From: Allgaiera indica
GTDB lineage: Bacteria > Pseudomonadota > Alphaproteobacteria > Rhodobacterales > Rhodobacteraceae
Reading direction: 5' to 3'
Assembly: GCF_900106675.1 (NCBI RefSeq)
Contig: NZ_FNOB01000004.1
Coordinates: 62,001-126,000, forward strand
DNA: 64,000 bases
The position numbers and the translations under genes are program-made. Shown piece by piece: positions 34,239 to 43,293 of this stretch (the first letter of the stretch is position 1; every line of letters begins with the position of its first letter). The notes under the pieces are model-generated. The model saw only the letters and a program-made list of their open reading frames with translations. It had not been told where the DNA came from and made no database searches.

Positions 34239-34871
34239 TCAATTTGTCCCGGCGGCTTTGAGGACACAAGCGGTGCGATCGGCCACCTCTTCGGCCGTAT
34301 CGCCTCGCTTGAAGAATTCGACGAAACCCCGCTTGGGAAGTACCAGGTAGGTATAGGTCGAATGGTCGATCATATAGAATTTCTTGGTGGGATCCTGAAT
34401 CCGGTAATAGGTGCGATAGGCCTTCGACGCCACCTTCACTTCTGCGGGAGTTCCTGTCAGACCGATCATCCTGGGGCTGAAATTCTCGGCGTATTGCTTG
34501 ACCACCTCGGGCGTGTCGCGCTTGGGGTCGATCGAGATGAAGATCGGCGTCACGTCAAACCCGCGCCTGGCCAGCAGATCGGTGGCATCGGCATTGCGGG
34601 CGTTGTCCAGCGGGCAGACATCGGGACAGAAGGTGTAGCCGAAATAGATCAGCGAAGGCTTGGTGATCACCTGCTTGTCGGTCACCGTGCGACCGTCGCC
34701 GTCGATCAGGGTAAAGGGCCCGCCGATCGCCCCGCCCGCGATCTTGCCCCCGGTGCAATCGCTGAGCAGATCGGATTGGCCGCGGGTTTGCATGTAAAGA
34801 TACCCCCCCGCGCCCGCCGCCAACACGGCGGTGGCGACGACAACGGAAATCAGACCGGTCTGGCGGGGCAT
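34239..34871 (-). CDS. senC: SCO1/SenC family copper protein
   Basis: A 210-residue membrane-anchored thioredoxin-fold protein. One N-terminal helix (about 6-27) is followed by the copper-binding site: Cys82 and Cys86 in GYTFCPDVCPLD, and His170 in MIDHSTYTYLV. SCO proteins deliver copper to the CuA centre of cytochrome oxidase; in Rhodobacter SenC/PrrC also affects RegB signalling. Start at 34871 (MPRQTG), with a weak AAGAG site; the much longer frame upstream is a shadow of regB. Its position between regB and regA is the classic arrangement. Confidence 0.94.
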   Translation of the reverse strand: MPRQTGLISVVVATAVLAAGAGGYLYMQTRGQSDLLSDCTGGKIAGGAIGGPFTLIDGDGRTVTDKQVITKPSLIYFGYTFCPDVCPLDNARNADATDLLARRGFDVTPIFISIDPKRDTPEVVKQYAENFSPRMIGLTGTPAEVKVASKAYRTYYRIQDPTKKFYMIDHSTYTYLVLPKRGFVEFFKRGDTAEEVADRTACVLKAAGTN

Positions 34872-34985
34872 CGGGGTGCTCTTGGCTTCGGACCCGTCAT
34901 TGATCCCCGATCCCGGCCAGACTAACAATGCGTTACCCTGTCTCAGGCCCTTCGCCTGCCCCCCCAAACCGACGCGAGCGGTGCG

Positions 34986-36353
34986 ATGACCCCCAGCCCC
35001 AGCCCAGAGCTTTTCGCCTTCGACGCCTCGAGCAACTGGGTGCGGCTGCGCACGCTGATCTTGCTGCGCTGGCTGGCGCTGGCAGGGCAGGCGATCGCAA
35101 TCCTGGCGGCGCAACGGCTTTACGGGCTGGATCTGGACCTGGGGCTTTGTTTCATCGTCGTGCTGGCCGGTGTCGTCGCCAATCTGGGCGCGATCTTCAT
35201 CTTCCCCGGCAACGTCCGCCTGACAGAGGCGCAGACGATGGGGATGCTGCTGTTCGACATTCTGCAGCTGGCGATGCTGCTGTTCCTGACCGGCGGGCTG
35301 AACAACCCGTTCACCCTGCTGATCCTGGCGCCGGTGACGATTTCCGCCAGCACGCTGCAATTGCGCACCACGGTGTTCCTGGGCGCTGTGTCGATCGCGC
35401 TGGTCTCGGCGCTGGCGGTGTTCCACATGCCGATGATGCTGAACGGCGGGCAGGAGCTGCGGGTGCCGCCGGTCTTCGCCTTCGGCTTCTGGCTGGGGAC
35501 GATCATCGGCATCGTCTTCCTGGGTCTCTATTCCTGGCGCGTCGCGTCCGAGGTACGGTCCATGTCCGAGGCGCTGCTGGCCACCCAGATGGCGTTGGCG
35601 CGAGAGCAGAAGCTGACCGATCTGGGCGGGGTGGTGGCGGCCGCCGCGCATGAACTGGGCACGCCGCTGGCGACGATCAAGCTGGTCAGCTCGGAGCTGC
35701 TGGATGAGCTGAAGGACAGCCCCGAACTGGCCGAGGACGTCGCGCTGATCCGCGATCAGGCGAACCGCTGCCGCGATATCCTGCGCTCGATGGGGCGGGC
35801 GGGGAAAGACGATCTGCACCTGCGCCGCACACCAATGGCCGCGCTGCTGCGCGAGGCGGCGGAACCCCATCTGGACCGCGGCAAGGAGATCGTCTTCGCC
35901 CTGCATCCCGGCACGGGCGGTGACGAGCGCCAGCCAAGCCTGACGCGGCAGCCGGAAATCATCCACGGGCTGCGCAACCTGATCCAGAACGCGGTGGATT
36001 TTGCCGCACAGACCGTCTGGATCGAGGGCGAATGGACCCCCGATACCGTCATCATTCGCATCAGCGATGACGGGCCCGGCTATCCGCCGCATGTGATCGG
36101 CCGCATCGGCGACCCGTTCGTGCGCGCCCGCCAGGGCGAGACCGACCGCCGCCAGCGCCCGGAATATGAGGGCATGGGCCTGGGTCTGTTCATCGCCAAG
36201 ACACTGTTGGAACGCTCGGGGGCCGAGCTTGATTTCACCAATGGCGAAGGCCACCCGAAAACCGGCGCGATCGTCACCGCGACCTGGCCCCGGACCCGCA
36301 TCGGCACCGAAACCGACGACGCCCTGGGCGACAACGTCCTGATCACCGGCTGA
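34986..36353 (+). CDS. regB: Sensor histidine kinase RegB/PrrB (ActS family)
   Basis: A 455-residue redox sensor kinase. About six transmembrane helices fill residues 20-185, with the quinone-binding GGLNNPF at 103-109. The phosphorylated His222 is in AAAAHELGTPLAT and the redox-active Cys262 in NRCRDILRS, both matching the R. capsulatus RegB design. The kinase domain has NLIQNAV, DDGPGYPP and GMGLGLFIAKTLLE. It should sense ubiquinone redox state and control RegA. It is divergent from senC with 114 bp between starts. Monocistronic as far as the sequence shows. Confidence 0.97.
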   Translation: MTPSPSPELFAFDASSNWVRLRTLILLRWLALAGQAIAILAAQRLYGLDLDLGLCFIVVLAGVVANLGAIFIFPGNVRLTEAQTMGMLLFDILQLAMLLFLTGGLNNPFTLLILAPVTISASTLQLRTTVFLGAVSIALVSALAVFHMPMMLNGGQELRVPPVFAFGFWLGTIIGIVFLGLYSWRVASEVRSMSEALLATQMALAREQKLTDLGGVVAAAAHELGTPLATIKLVSSELLDELKDSPELAEDVALIRDQANRCRDILRSMGRAGKDDLHLRRTPMAALLREAAEPHLDRGKEIVFALHPGTGGDERQPSLTRQPEIIHGLRNLIQNAVDFAAQTVWIEGEWTPDTVIIRISDDGPGYPPHVIGRIGDPFVRARQGETDRRQRPEYEGMGLGLFIAKTLLERSGAELDFTNGEGHPKTGAIVTATWPRTRIGTETDDALGDNVLITG

Positions 36354-36486
36354 CCGGCGGATCCCGGCGGCGGCCCGCGCCACGCGATCGCTCGACCTCG
36401 CGACCTATGGCGGATCCGCAATACACTCAATGATTGTGTCATCGCGACGTTATGTCTGGTGATGCGGCACTAATATACTGCTATTA

Positions 36487-36501
36487 TTAATCTTTAATTA
36501 A
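36487..36501. promoter_or_regulatory. CtrA box TTAA-N7-TTAA upstream of the divL-like gene
   Basis: TTAATCTTTAATTAA is a perfect full CtrA site (TTAA, seven bases, TTAA) in an AT-rich patch of an otherwise GC-rich region. It ends 54 bases before the ATG of the DivL-like PAS gene, in the place of a promoter. Confidence 0.7.
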
Positions 36502-36555
36502 GCAATTCGCTTTCAGGTTTAGTAAGGCGGGGAAACCGTCGCGGGGGGGAATACT

Positions 36556-38190
36556 ATGGGTCTCGGCTGGGAACCGATCGACTGGGTCCATGTCTTTGTA
36601 ATCTTCGGTTCCGCTATTGCTGCGGCCTTCCTTGCGATATCCGCACTGGCGCTGCCGACGGGAAGATCGCGGACCAGGCCCACGAACAGCCTGTTTTCGG
36701 ACCAGACGGATGGGACCGTCTTCCTCTTCGACGGCCAGCATCTTGTCGATGCAAGCGCCGACGCGCGCGCACTTCTGACCGCGACCTCGGAGGAAAAAGA
36801 CAGCTGGGCAAGTCTTTTGTCCTATGTGCTGCCGCGCTTTCCAGAATTCGAGGACCGGATCACCCAGCTCGAAGAGCTGGGCCGATTCGACCTGATCGCG
36901 GAAGGGCCGCGGCCGCTGATGCTGAGCACGCAGTGGCGCGGCGGGCTTACGCAGATCAGATTGATCGATCCCTCGCGCGAAAAGCGGGACGGTGCCTCGG
37001 ACCCAATCAGCCTGCGCGCCCTGGAGGAAGAGCTGGATGATCTTCGCGCGACCATGAATCAGGCGCCCTTCCTGGTCTGGCGCGAGACCGCCGAAGGCGC
37101 TGTCGTCTGGGCCAATCTCAGCTATCTGACTCATGCCGGCATCCGCGACGAGGACGATCCCGGCTGGCCGCTGCCGCGGCTGTTCCCAGGGCTCGACCTG
37201 CCGGATCTGTCGAAAGGACCGGCGATGGCGCGGCGGGCCTCGATGACGCCGCCCGACCAAACGGCCACGCTGTGGTTCGATTGCCATGCCATCGGCACCG
37301 CGACCGGACGAATGGTGTTCGCCCTGCCCGCCGATGCCGCGGTAGAGGCGGAATCGAGCCTGCGCAGCTTTATACAGACGCTGACCAAGACTTTTGCGCA
37401 TCTGACCATCGGCTTGGCGATCTTCGACCGTCAGCGCCAGCTTGCCCTGTTCAATCCGGCGCTGATCGAACTGACGCTTCTGAGCCCGGAATTCCTGTCG
37501 TCGCGGCCGCGGCTGCCGGCCTTCCTGGACGCCATGCGCGAAAAGCGCACCATTCCGGAGCCGAAGGATTACAAGACCTGGCGCACCCAGATGGCTGCGT
37601 TGGAAAAGGCTGCCGCGTCGGGCCAATACGAGGAAACCTGGACCCTGCCATCGGGGCAGACCTTCCGGGTCACCGGCCGGCCGCACCCCGACGGGGCGGT
37701 GGCCTTCCTGTTCGAGGATATCAGCGCCGAAATGTCCCTGACCCGCCGCTTCCGCGCCGATCTGGAACTAAGCCAGGCGGTGCTCGACACCTTGGAAGAG
37801 GCCGTGGCGGTGTTTTCGCCGGCCGGAGAGATGGTGGCCTCGAACGCCGCCTACGGCCGCCTGTGGCAGACCGACGAGGATCAGCGCCCGCTTTCAAGCG
37901 GATTCCAGGGGGCGCTAGCGCTTTGGCAAGCACGTTGCGCCCCCAGCCCGATCTGGGCGCGGCTAAGGTTGTTCGTGGGCTCAATGGAGGCGCGCGAAAG
38001 CTGGTCGGCCGAAGCGCGGCTTAGCGACGGCCGGGCGCTGCGCTGCCGGTTCTCGCCGCTGTCGGGCGGCGCCACCATGGTGCAATTCGGACTGCCCGCC
38101 GCCGCCGATACGTCGCTGGAACCGACAGCGGCCCCGGCGCGCAAATCCGCCGACGCGGCCGCCGCCCCGAAACGCAAGCGCCGCGCCTGA
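36556..38190 (+). CDS. divL: DivL-like PAS-domain protein lacking a kinase domain
   Basis: A 544-residue protein with one N-terminal transmembrane helix (about 12-34) followed by cytosolic PAS-like domains, for example around residues 170-250, 270-390 (IFDRQRQLALFNPAL) and 395-510 (LDTLEEAVAVFSPAGEMV). It ends in an Ala/Lys/Arg-rich tail. There is no His-box or kinase ATP-binding domain. In Caulobacter divL lies upstream of tsaE-amgK-murU, just as here, but ends in a pseudokinase. In R. capsulatus a PAS protein called DivL acts on CtrA and, as far as I recall, also lacks the kinase part. Identity is by synteny and architecture. A CtrA box lies 54 bp upstream. Confidence 0.75.
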   Translation: MGLGWEPIDWVHVFVIFGSAIAAAFLAISALALPTGRSRTRPTNSLFSDQTDGTVFLFDGQHLVDASADARALLTATSEEKDSWASLLSYVLPRFPEFEDRITQLEELGRFDLIAEGPRPLMLSTQWRGGLTQIRLIDPSREKRDGASDPISLRALEEELDDLRATMNQAPFLVWRETAEGAVVWANLSYLTHAGIRDEDDPGWPLPRLFPGLDLPDLSKGPAMARRASMTPPDQTATLWFDCHAIGTATGRMVFALPADAAVEAESSLRSFIQTLTKTFAHLTIGLAIFDRQRQLALFNPALIELTLLSPEFLSSRPRLPAFLDAMREKRTIPEPKDYKTWRTQMAALEKAAASGQYEETWTLPSGQTFRVTGRPHPDGAVAFLFEDISAEMSLTRRFRADLELSQAVLDTLEEAVAVFSPAGEMVASNAAYGRLWQTDEDQRPLSSGFQGALALWQARCAPSPIWARLRLFVGSMEARESWSAEARLSDGRALRCRFSPLSGGATMVQFGLPAAADTSLEPTAAPARKSADAAAAPKRKRRA

Positions 38191-38234
38191 TCGCGCTTGC
38201 AGGTGCCCCGTGGCGGGGTAAGAGTGGGGCTGAA

Positions 38235-38714
38235 ATGTCCTGTTCCGCGCATCTGACCCTGCCTTCGCCAGAGGCCACCGCCAATCTCGCCCGCCGCCTC
38301 GGCAATCTGCTGAGCGCGGGCGATGTCGTTTTGCTTGCCGGCCCGATCGGCGCCGGCAAGACCCATTTCGCCCGCGCCCTGATCCAATCGCGGCTGGCGG
38401 TGCCGGAAGACGTGCCCTCGCCCACCTTCACGCTGGTCCAGACCTATGAGGCCGCCGACGGCACCGAGATTTGGCATGCCGATCTTTATCGGCTGACCGA
38501 TCCGACGGAACTGTTCGAGCTGGGCCTGGATACAGCCTTCGACGACGCGATCTGCCTGATCGAGTGGCCCGACCGCCTGGGGCCCGAGTCGCCGGCCGAC
38601 GCGCTGCACCTGACGCTGGGCCCCGGCCCGCGCGACGACGCGCGCCGCATCGCGATCACCGGGCCGGACCGCTGGGCGGCACATCTTGTCGGGCTGGGGG
38701 AAGCCGATGCCTGA
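38235..38714 (+). CDS. tsaE: tRNA threonylcarbamoyladenosine biosynthesis ATPase TsaE
   Basis: A 159-residue P-loop ATPase that works with TsaD and TsaB in t6A synthesis. Walker A is GPIGAGKTHFARAL; SPTFTLVQTYE is the switch I-like loop; WHADLYRLTDPTELFELGLD and IEWPDRLG are family hallmarks. Length is normal. It is 44 bp after the divL-like gene and overlaps amgK by 8 bp. TsaD is encoded at 26764. Confidence 0.96.
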   Translation: MSCSAHLTLPSPEATANLARRLGNLLSAGDVVLLAGPIGAGKTHFARALIQSRLAVPEDVPSPTFTLVQTYEAADGTEIWHADLYRLTDPTELFELGLDTAFDDAICLIEWPDRLGPESPADALHLTLGPGPRDDARRIAITGPDRWAAHLVGLGEADA

Positions 38715-39699
38715 TCGCGACCAGCTGGCCGCCGATTTCGCCGCCCGCGCCGGTTGGGGCGCGGCGCGCTGGCTGCCGCTCGCCGGTGATGCCTCGGCGC
38801 GGCGCTACTTCCGGCTGATTGCCGAATCCGGCGCGACGTCCGTGCTGATGGACGCCCCCCCCGGCCTGGCCGAGTCGGTCGCGGATTTCACCCGCGTTGC
38901 CCAACATCTGCGCGCGCTAGACCTGTCCGCACCCAAGATTCTGGCCGAAGACCCGGCGCGGGGGTTCCTCTTGCTCGAAGATCTGGGCGATGCCCTCTTC
39001 GCCCGGCAGCTGAAGGCCGATCCAGGCCTTGAAAAACGTCTCTACACCGCCGCAACCGATGTGCTTTTGCATCTGAACACGGCGCCGCCGCTGCCGGGAT
39101 TGCCGGTCTATGACATCGCGACGATGGCCGATTACGTCTCGGTCCTTGCGGAAAGCTATGCGGGGACCGATGCCGCGCCGCTGGTCGCCGCGATGCGGAA
39201 GGCGCTGGGCCGGTTGGTGCCCGACACCGAAGCGATGATCCTGCGCGATTATCATGCCGAGAACCTGCTATGGCTGCCGGAGCGGAAGGGCCTGGCGCGT
39301 GTCGGTCTGCTGGACTTTCAGCTCGCCATGCGGTGCCACCCGGCCTACGATCTGGTCTCGCTGCTGCAGGACGCACGGCGCGACGTTTCGCCGGACATCG
39401 AGGCCGCGATGATCGCCCGCTTCGCCGCCGCCACCGATGCAGAACCCGTGGCCTTTGCGGCCAGCTATGCGGCACTCGGCGCGCAGCGGAACCTGCGAAT
39501 CGTGGGCCTCTTCGCGCGCCTCGCTCGCCAGGCCGGCAAGACCCGTTACCTGGCGATGATCCCCCGCGTCTGGGCGCTTGCCCAACGCTGCCTCACCCAC
39601 CCGGAATTGGCCGACTTGGCAGAGATAGTGACGAAATCGATCCCCGAACCCAGCCCCGACCACCTATCCGCCCTGGCCGCGCAATGCCCGGCGCGGTGA
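38707..39699 (+). CDS. amgK: N-acetylmuramate/N-acetylglucosamine kinase AmgK
   Basis: A 330-residue aminoglycoside-phosphotransferase-fold kinase of the peptidoglycan recycling pathway that phosphorylates MurNAc or GlcNAc at the anomeric carbon. GDASARRYFRL is the N-lobe, with the catalytic loop as DYHAENLLWL and metal Asp in LLDFQLAMRCHPAYDLVSLL. In Pseudomonas and Caulobacter it acts with MurU, encoded next, to bypass de novo UDP-MurNAc synthesis. Start at 38707 (MPDRDQL), 8 bp inside tsaE. The reverse-strand mltA and L,D-transpeptidase genes in the window also act on peptidoglycan. Confidence 0.92.
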   Translation: MPDRDQLAADFAARAGWGAARWLPLAGDASARRYFRLIAESGATSVLMDAPPGLAESVADFTRVAQHLRALDLSAPKILAEDPARGFLLLEDLGDALFARQLKADPGLEKRLYTAATDVLLHLNTAPPLPGLPVYDIATMADYVSVLAESYAGTDAAPLVAAMRKALGRLVPDTEAMILRDYHAENLLWLPERKGLARVGLLDFQLAMRCHPAYDLVSLLQDARRDVSPDIEAAMIARFAAATDAEPVAFAASYAALGAQRNLRIVGLFARLARQAGKTRYLAMIPRVWALAQRCLTHPELADLAEIVTKSIPEPSPDHLSALAAQCPAR

Positions 39700-40370
39700 T
39701 GCTGTTCGCCGCCGGGCGCGGCACCAGGATGGGAACGTTGACCCGAACCCGCCCCAAGCCCATGATCAATGTGGCGGGAAGGACCCTGCTGGACCACGCG
39801 CTGGCGCTGGTCGACGCGGCGGGGGCGGATCGGATCGTGGTGAACACCCATTACCTGGGCGATCAGATCCGCGATCACTTGCGCGGCCGCCCCGACATCC
39901 GGCTGTCACCCGAACCGAAACTGCTGGAAACCGGCGGCGGCCTGCGGGCGGCACTGCCGCTTCTGGGCGCGGGGCCGGTGATCACGCTCAATACGGATGC
40001 TGTCTGGACGGGATCCAACCCGATATCGCAACTGCGCGCCGCGTGGGATCCCGCCCGCATGGACGCGCTTCTACTGCTGATCGATCCCACCCGCGCCCAT
40101 GGCCACACAGGCGGCGGCGATTTTCTGATCGGCCCCCAAGGCGGCCTGACGCGCGGGCCCGGCCTGATCTATTCCGGGCTTCAGATCACCCGGACCGAGG
40201 GGTTGAAGACGATCGACGAAGATGTCTTTTCGATGAACGTCCTGTGGGACCGGATGTTGCGCGACGGGCGGCTTTTCGGCCAGATTCATGACGGTTCCTG
40301 GGGCGACGTTGGCCGCCCCGAAGGCATCGCCACAGCCGAGGCCTTGCTGCGGAAACCCCGCCATGTTTGA
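39684..40370 (+). CDS. murU: N-acetylmuramate-1-phosphate uridylyltransferase MurU
   Basis: A 228-residue nucleotidyltransferase that makes UDP-MurNAc from MurNAc-1-phosphate in cell-wall recycling. Family motifs: LFAAGRGTRMGTLTRTRPKP, LLETGGGLRAALP, NTDAVW and SWGDVGRPEGI. It overlaps amgK by 16 bp from the ATG at 39684. An internal ATG at 39699 is also possible, starting right at the amgK stop. It ends 8 bp inside addB, so production of these proteins is likely coupled. Confidence 0.92.
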   Translation: MPGAVMLFAAGRGTRMGTLTRTRPKPMINVAGRTLLDHALALVDAAGADRIVVNTHYLGDQIRDHLRGRPDIRLSPEPKLLETGGGLRAALPLLGAGPVITLNTDAVWTGSNPISQLRAAWDPARMDALLLLIDPTRAHGHTGGGDFLIGPQGGLTRGPGLIYSGLQITRTEGLKTIDEDVFSMNVLWDRMLRDGRLFGQIHDGSWGDVGRPEGIATAEALLRKPRHV

Positions 40371-43293
40371 CCCGCAGACCACCCCCCGCATCTTCGGTGT
40401 GCCGCCCGGCGCGGATTTCGCCCGCGCCCTGGTCACGGGTCTGCATGCCCGAATGCGCGGTCAGCCGCCCGAGGCCATGGCGCGGGTGCAGATCTATCTC
40501 AACACCCGCCGCATGCAGCGCCGCGTGCAAGAGATATTCTGCGAAGAGGGCGCGCTGCTGCTGCCACGCCTGCATCTGGTCACCGATCTGGCGCAGGATC
40601 TGCCTATGCCCGGCCTGCCCGCGCCGGTGCCTGGCCTGCGCCGTCGGCTGGAACTGATGCAATTGGTCTCGGAATTGCTGGCGCGTGCACCCGATCTGGC
40701 GCCGCGCGCCGCGATCTACGACCTGGCCGACAGCCTGGCCGCGCTGATGGAAGAGATGCAGGGCGAAGGCGTCGGTCCCGAGGCGCTGGAGCGGCTCGAC
40801 CTGAACGAACATGCCCGCCACTGGGATCGCGCCCTGCGCTTTCTGCGCATCGTCACGCGGTTCCTGACCGAAGATGCCCCGCCCGATGCCGAGGCCCTGC
40901 GCCGCCGGGTGGTCCGGGCGCTGGCCGCAGGCTGGCAGGCGGCGCCGCCCGATCATCCGATCCTGGTGGCCGGCTCGACCGGTTCACGCGGGACGACCGC
41001 GCTGTTCATGCGCACGGTGGCGGCTCTGCCGCAGGGCGCGCTGGTGCTGCCGGGGTTCGATTTCGACCTGCCCGCGCCGGTCTGGTCCGGCCTGACGGAT
41101 GCCACCACCGCCGAGGACCACCCCCAATACCGCTTTCGCCGGCTGATGGAGGAAATCGGCTTTTCCGCCGAAACAGTGACGAATTGGGCCCGGGACGACG
41201 CGCCCGATCCGGCGCGGAACCGGCTGATTTCGCTTTCGCTGCGTCCCGCGCCCGTCACCGATCAGTGGATGCAAGAGGGACGCGCGCTGCGCGGGCTTGG
41301 CGGCGCCTGTGCCCGCATGTCGCTGATCGAGGCGCCGGGGCCGCGTGCCGAGGCGCTGGCGATCGCTCTTTGCCTGCGCGAAGCCGCCGAGCATGGCCGC
41401 CGCGCCTGCTTGATCAGCCCTGACCGGATCCTGACCCGGCAGGTCACCGCGGCGCTCGGGCGCTGGGCGATCCTGCCCGACGACAGCGCGGGGCGGCCCC
41501 TGGGCCTTAGCCCTCCGGGGCGGCTCTTGCGCCATGTCGCGGCGCTTTTCGGCCGGCGGCTGACGGCGGAGCAGCTTCTGATCGTGCTGAAACACCCGTT
41601 GACCCATAGCGGCAGCGCCCGCGGCCCGCATCTTCTGCACACACGAGAGTTGGAGCTGCATCTGCGCCGGTACGGCCCGGTCTTTCCGCGTCCTGAGGAT
41701 CTGCGCTACTGGGCCGATAAACGTGACGAAGCCCGCCCCTGGGCCGATTGGCTGGCTGGTCTGCTGGAGGGCTGCGAGTCAATGGGCGACCGGCCGCTGG
41801 CGGATCATATCGCCGATCATCGCCGCGTCGCCGAGGCGCTGGCGCAAGGCCCCGAAGGCGAGGGCGCCGGCACGCTCTGGGATCAAGAGGCCGGAACGGC
41901 GGCGCGCGAAGTATTGCGGGACCTGGCGCGTGAAGCGGATGTCGCGGGCAGTCTGTCGCCCACGGATTATGCCAATCTCTTCGCCTCCATTCTGTCCCGG
42001 CAGGAGGTGCGCGAGGCGGTCGAGGCCCATCCGCTGATTTCCATCCATGGCCCGCGCGAGGCCCGCGAACTGGGCGCGGATCTGGTGATTCTGGGCGGTC
42101 TGAACGATGGCATATGGCCTGCGCTGCCCGCGCCGGACCCCTGGCTGAACCGCCAGATGCGGATGGAGGCGTCTCTGTTACTGCCGGAAAGGCAGGTGGG
42201 TCTATCCGCGCATGACTACCAGATCGCCGTCGCCGCGCCGCAGGTCGTGCTGACGCGCGCGCTGCGCGATGCCGAGGCGCAGACCGTGCCCTCGCGCTGG
42301 GTGAACCGGTTGACGAACCTGCTGGGCGGGCTGGACGGCGGCCCCGAGGCGCTGACGCAGATGCGCGACCGCGGCGCGCGGTGGCTGACGCTGGCCGCAG
42401 CGATCGAGTCGCCCGCGGCTCAGATGCCCGCCGCGGGCCGGCCGGCGCCGCGCCCCCCGGTGGCCGCCCGCCCGGCCGAACTTCCGGTGACCCGGATCCA
42501 GACGCTGATCCGCGACCCATATGCGATCTACGCGCGCTACATCTTGCGGCTTCAGCCTCTCGATCCGCTGCGCGCGGGGCCCGATCCACGGCTGCGCGGA
42601 TCCGTCCTGCACCTGATATTTGAGCGTTTCCGCACCCTCGAACCCGGCGAAAGCCTGCCCGACGCCCGGGCCCGCCTGCTGGCGATCACCGAGGCGGTGC
42701 TGGACGCCGAAATTCCCTGGCCGGCGGCGCGGCGGCTGTGGCGCGCGCGGCTGGAACGTGTGGCCGACTGGTTCCTGATGCGTGAGGCCGGGCGCAAAGG
42801 CGCGCCGGTTTTGATCGAAAGGAAAGGCTCTGTCACACTGGAAAAGGCCGATTTTCGCCTGACAGCCCGGCCCGACCGGATCGATCGTCTGCCGGACGGC
42901 AGGCTGCATTTGCTGGATTACAAGACCGGCAATCCGCCGACGCCGAAACAACAGCAGAGCTTTGACAAGCAGCTGCTGCTGGAGGCTGCGATGGCCGAAC
43001 GCGGGGGTTTCGCCGATCTCGGCCCGGCCGAGGTGGCGCGGATCACCTATATCGGCCTAGGCAGCACGCCAAAGGAGGTGGAGACCGAGATCACGCCGGA
43101 GTTGACCGAGGAGGTCTGGCACGGGTTGGAGCGGCTGATCGGACGCTATCAGCGGCGCGAGACCGGCTATGCAGCGCGGCGGGCGATGTTCAAGGACGAT
43201 TTCGCCGGCGATTACGACCATCTGGCGCGCTATGGCGAATGGGATCTAAGCGACCTCGCCGCGCCCGAAGACGTCGGGGAGGAAGGCGCATGA
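40363..43293 (+). CDS. addB: Double-strand break repair protein AddB
   Basis: A 976-residue nuclease/helicase-like subunit. AddAB, the alphaproteobacterial counterpart of RecBCD, resects double-strand breaks for RecA. The N-terminal part is a UvrD-like but inactive helicase fold, containing FDLPAPVWSGL and MEEIGF. The C-terminal nuclease domain holds LLDYKTGNPPTPKQQQ, the PD-(D/E)XK active-site Asp/Lys. Start at 40363 (MFDPQTTPR), 8 bp inside murU, avoiding a 25-residue shadow extension. Overlaps addA by 4 bp (ATGA). Alphaproteobacterial AddB lacks the FeS cysteines of the Bacillus protein, consistent with what I see. Confidence 0.93.
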   Translation: MFDPQTTPRIFGVPPGADFARALVTGLHARMRGQPPEAMARVQIYLNTRRMQRRVQEIFCEEGALLLPRLHLVTDLAQDLPMPGLPAPVPGLRRRLELMQLVSELLARAPDLAPRAAIYDLADSLAALMEEMQGEGVGPEALERLDLNEHARHWDRALRFLRIVTRFLTEDAPPDAEALRRRVVRALAAGWQAAPPDHPILVAGSTGSRGTTALFMRTVAALPQGALVLPGFDFDLPAPVWSGLTDATTAEDHPQYRFRRLMEEIGFSAETVTNWARDDAPDPARNRLISLSLRPAPVTDQWMQEGRALRGLGGACARMSLIEAPGPRAEALAIALCLREAAEHGRRACLISPDRILTRQVTAALGRWAILPDDSAGRPLGLSPPGRLLRHVAALFGRRLTAEQLLIVLKHPLTHSGSARGPHLLHTRELELHLRRYGPVFPRPEDLRYWADKRDEARPWADWLAGLLEGCESMGDRPLADHIADHRRVAEALAQGPEGEGAGTLWDQEAGTAAREVLRDLAREADVAGSLSPTDYANLFASILSRQEVREAVEAHPLISIHGPREARELGADLVILGGLNDGIWPALPAPDPWLNRQMRMEASLLLPERQVGLSAHDYQIAVAAPQVVLTRALRDAEAQTVPSRWVNRLTNLLGGLDGGPEALTQMRDRGARWLTLAAAIESPAAQMPAAGRPAPRPPVAARPAELPVTRIQTLIRDPYAIYARYILRLQPLDPLRAGPDPRLRGSVLHLIFERFRTLEPGESLPDARARLLAITEAVLDAEIPWPAARRLWRARLERVADWFLMREAGRKGAPVLIERKGSVTLEKADFRLTARPDRIDRLPDGRLHLLDYKTGNPPTPKQQQSFDKQLLLEAAMAERGGFADLGPAEVARITYIGLGSTPKEVETEITPELTEEVWHGLERLIGRYQRRETGYAARRAMFKDDFAGDYDHLARYGEWDLSDLAAPEDVGEEGA

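Noticed and set aside
34239-36383. A 714-codon reverse frame with SenC at its end
   Set aside because: Only the last 210 codons (from 34871) match SCO proteins. The rest is antisense to regB.
41507-42589. Long reverse frames inside addB, and similar ones inside addA, hslU and mnmG
   Set aside because: Arg/Pro/Ala-rich shadow frames opposite intact conserved genes.
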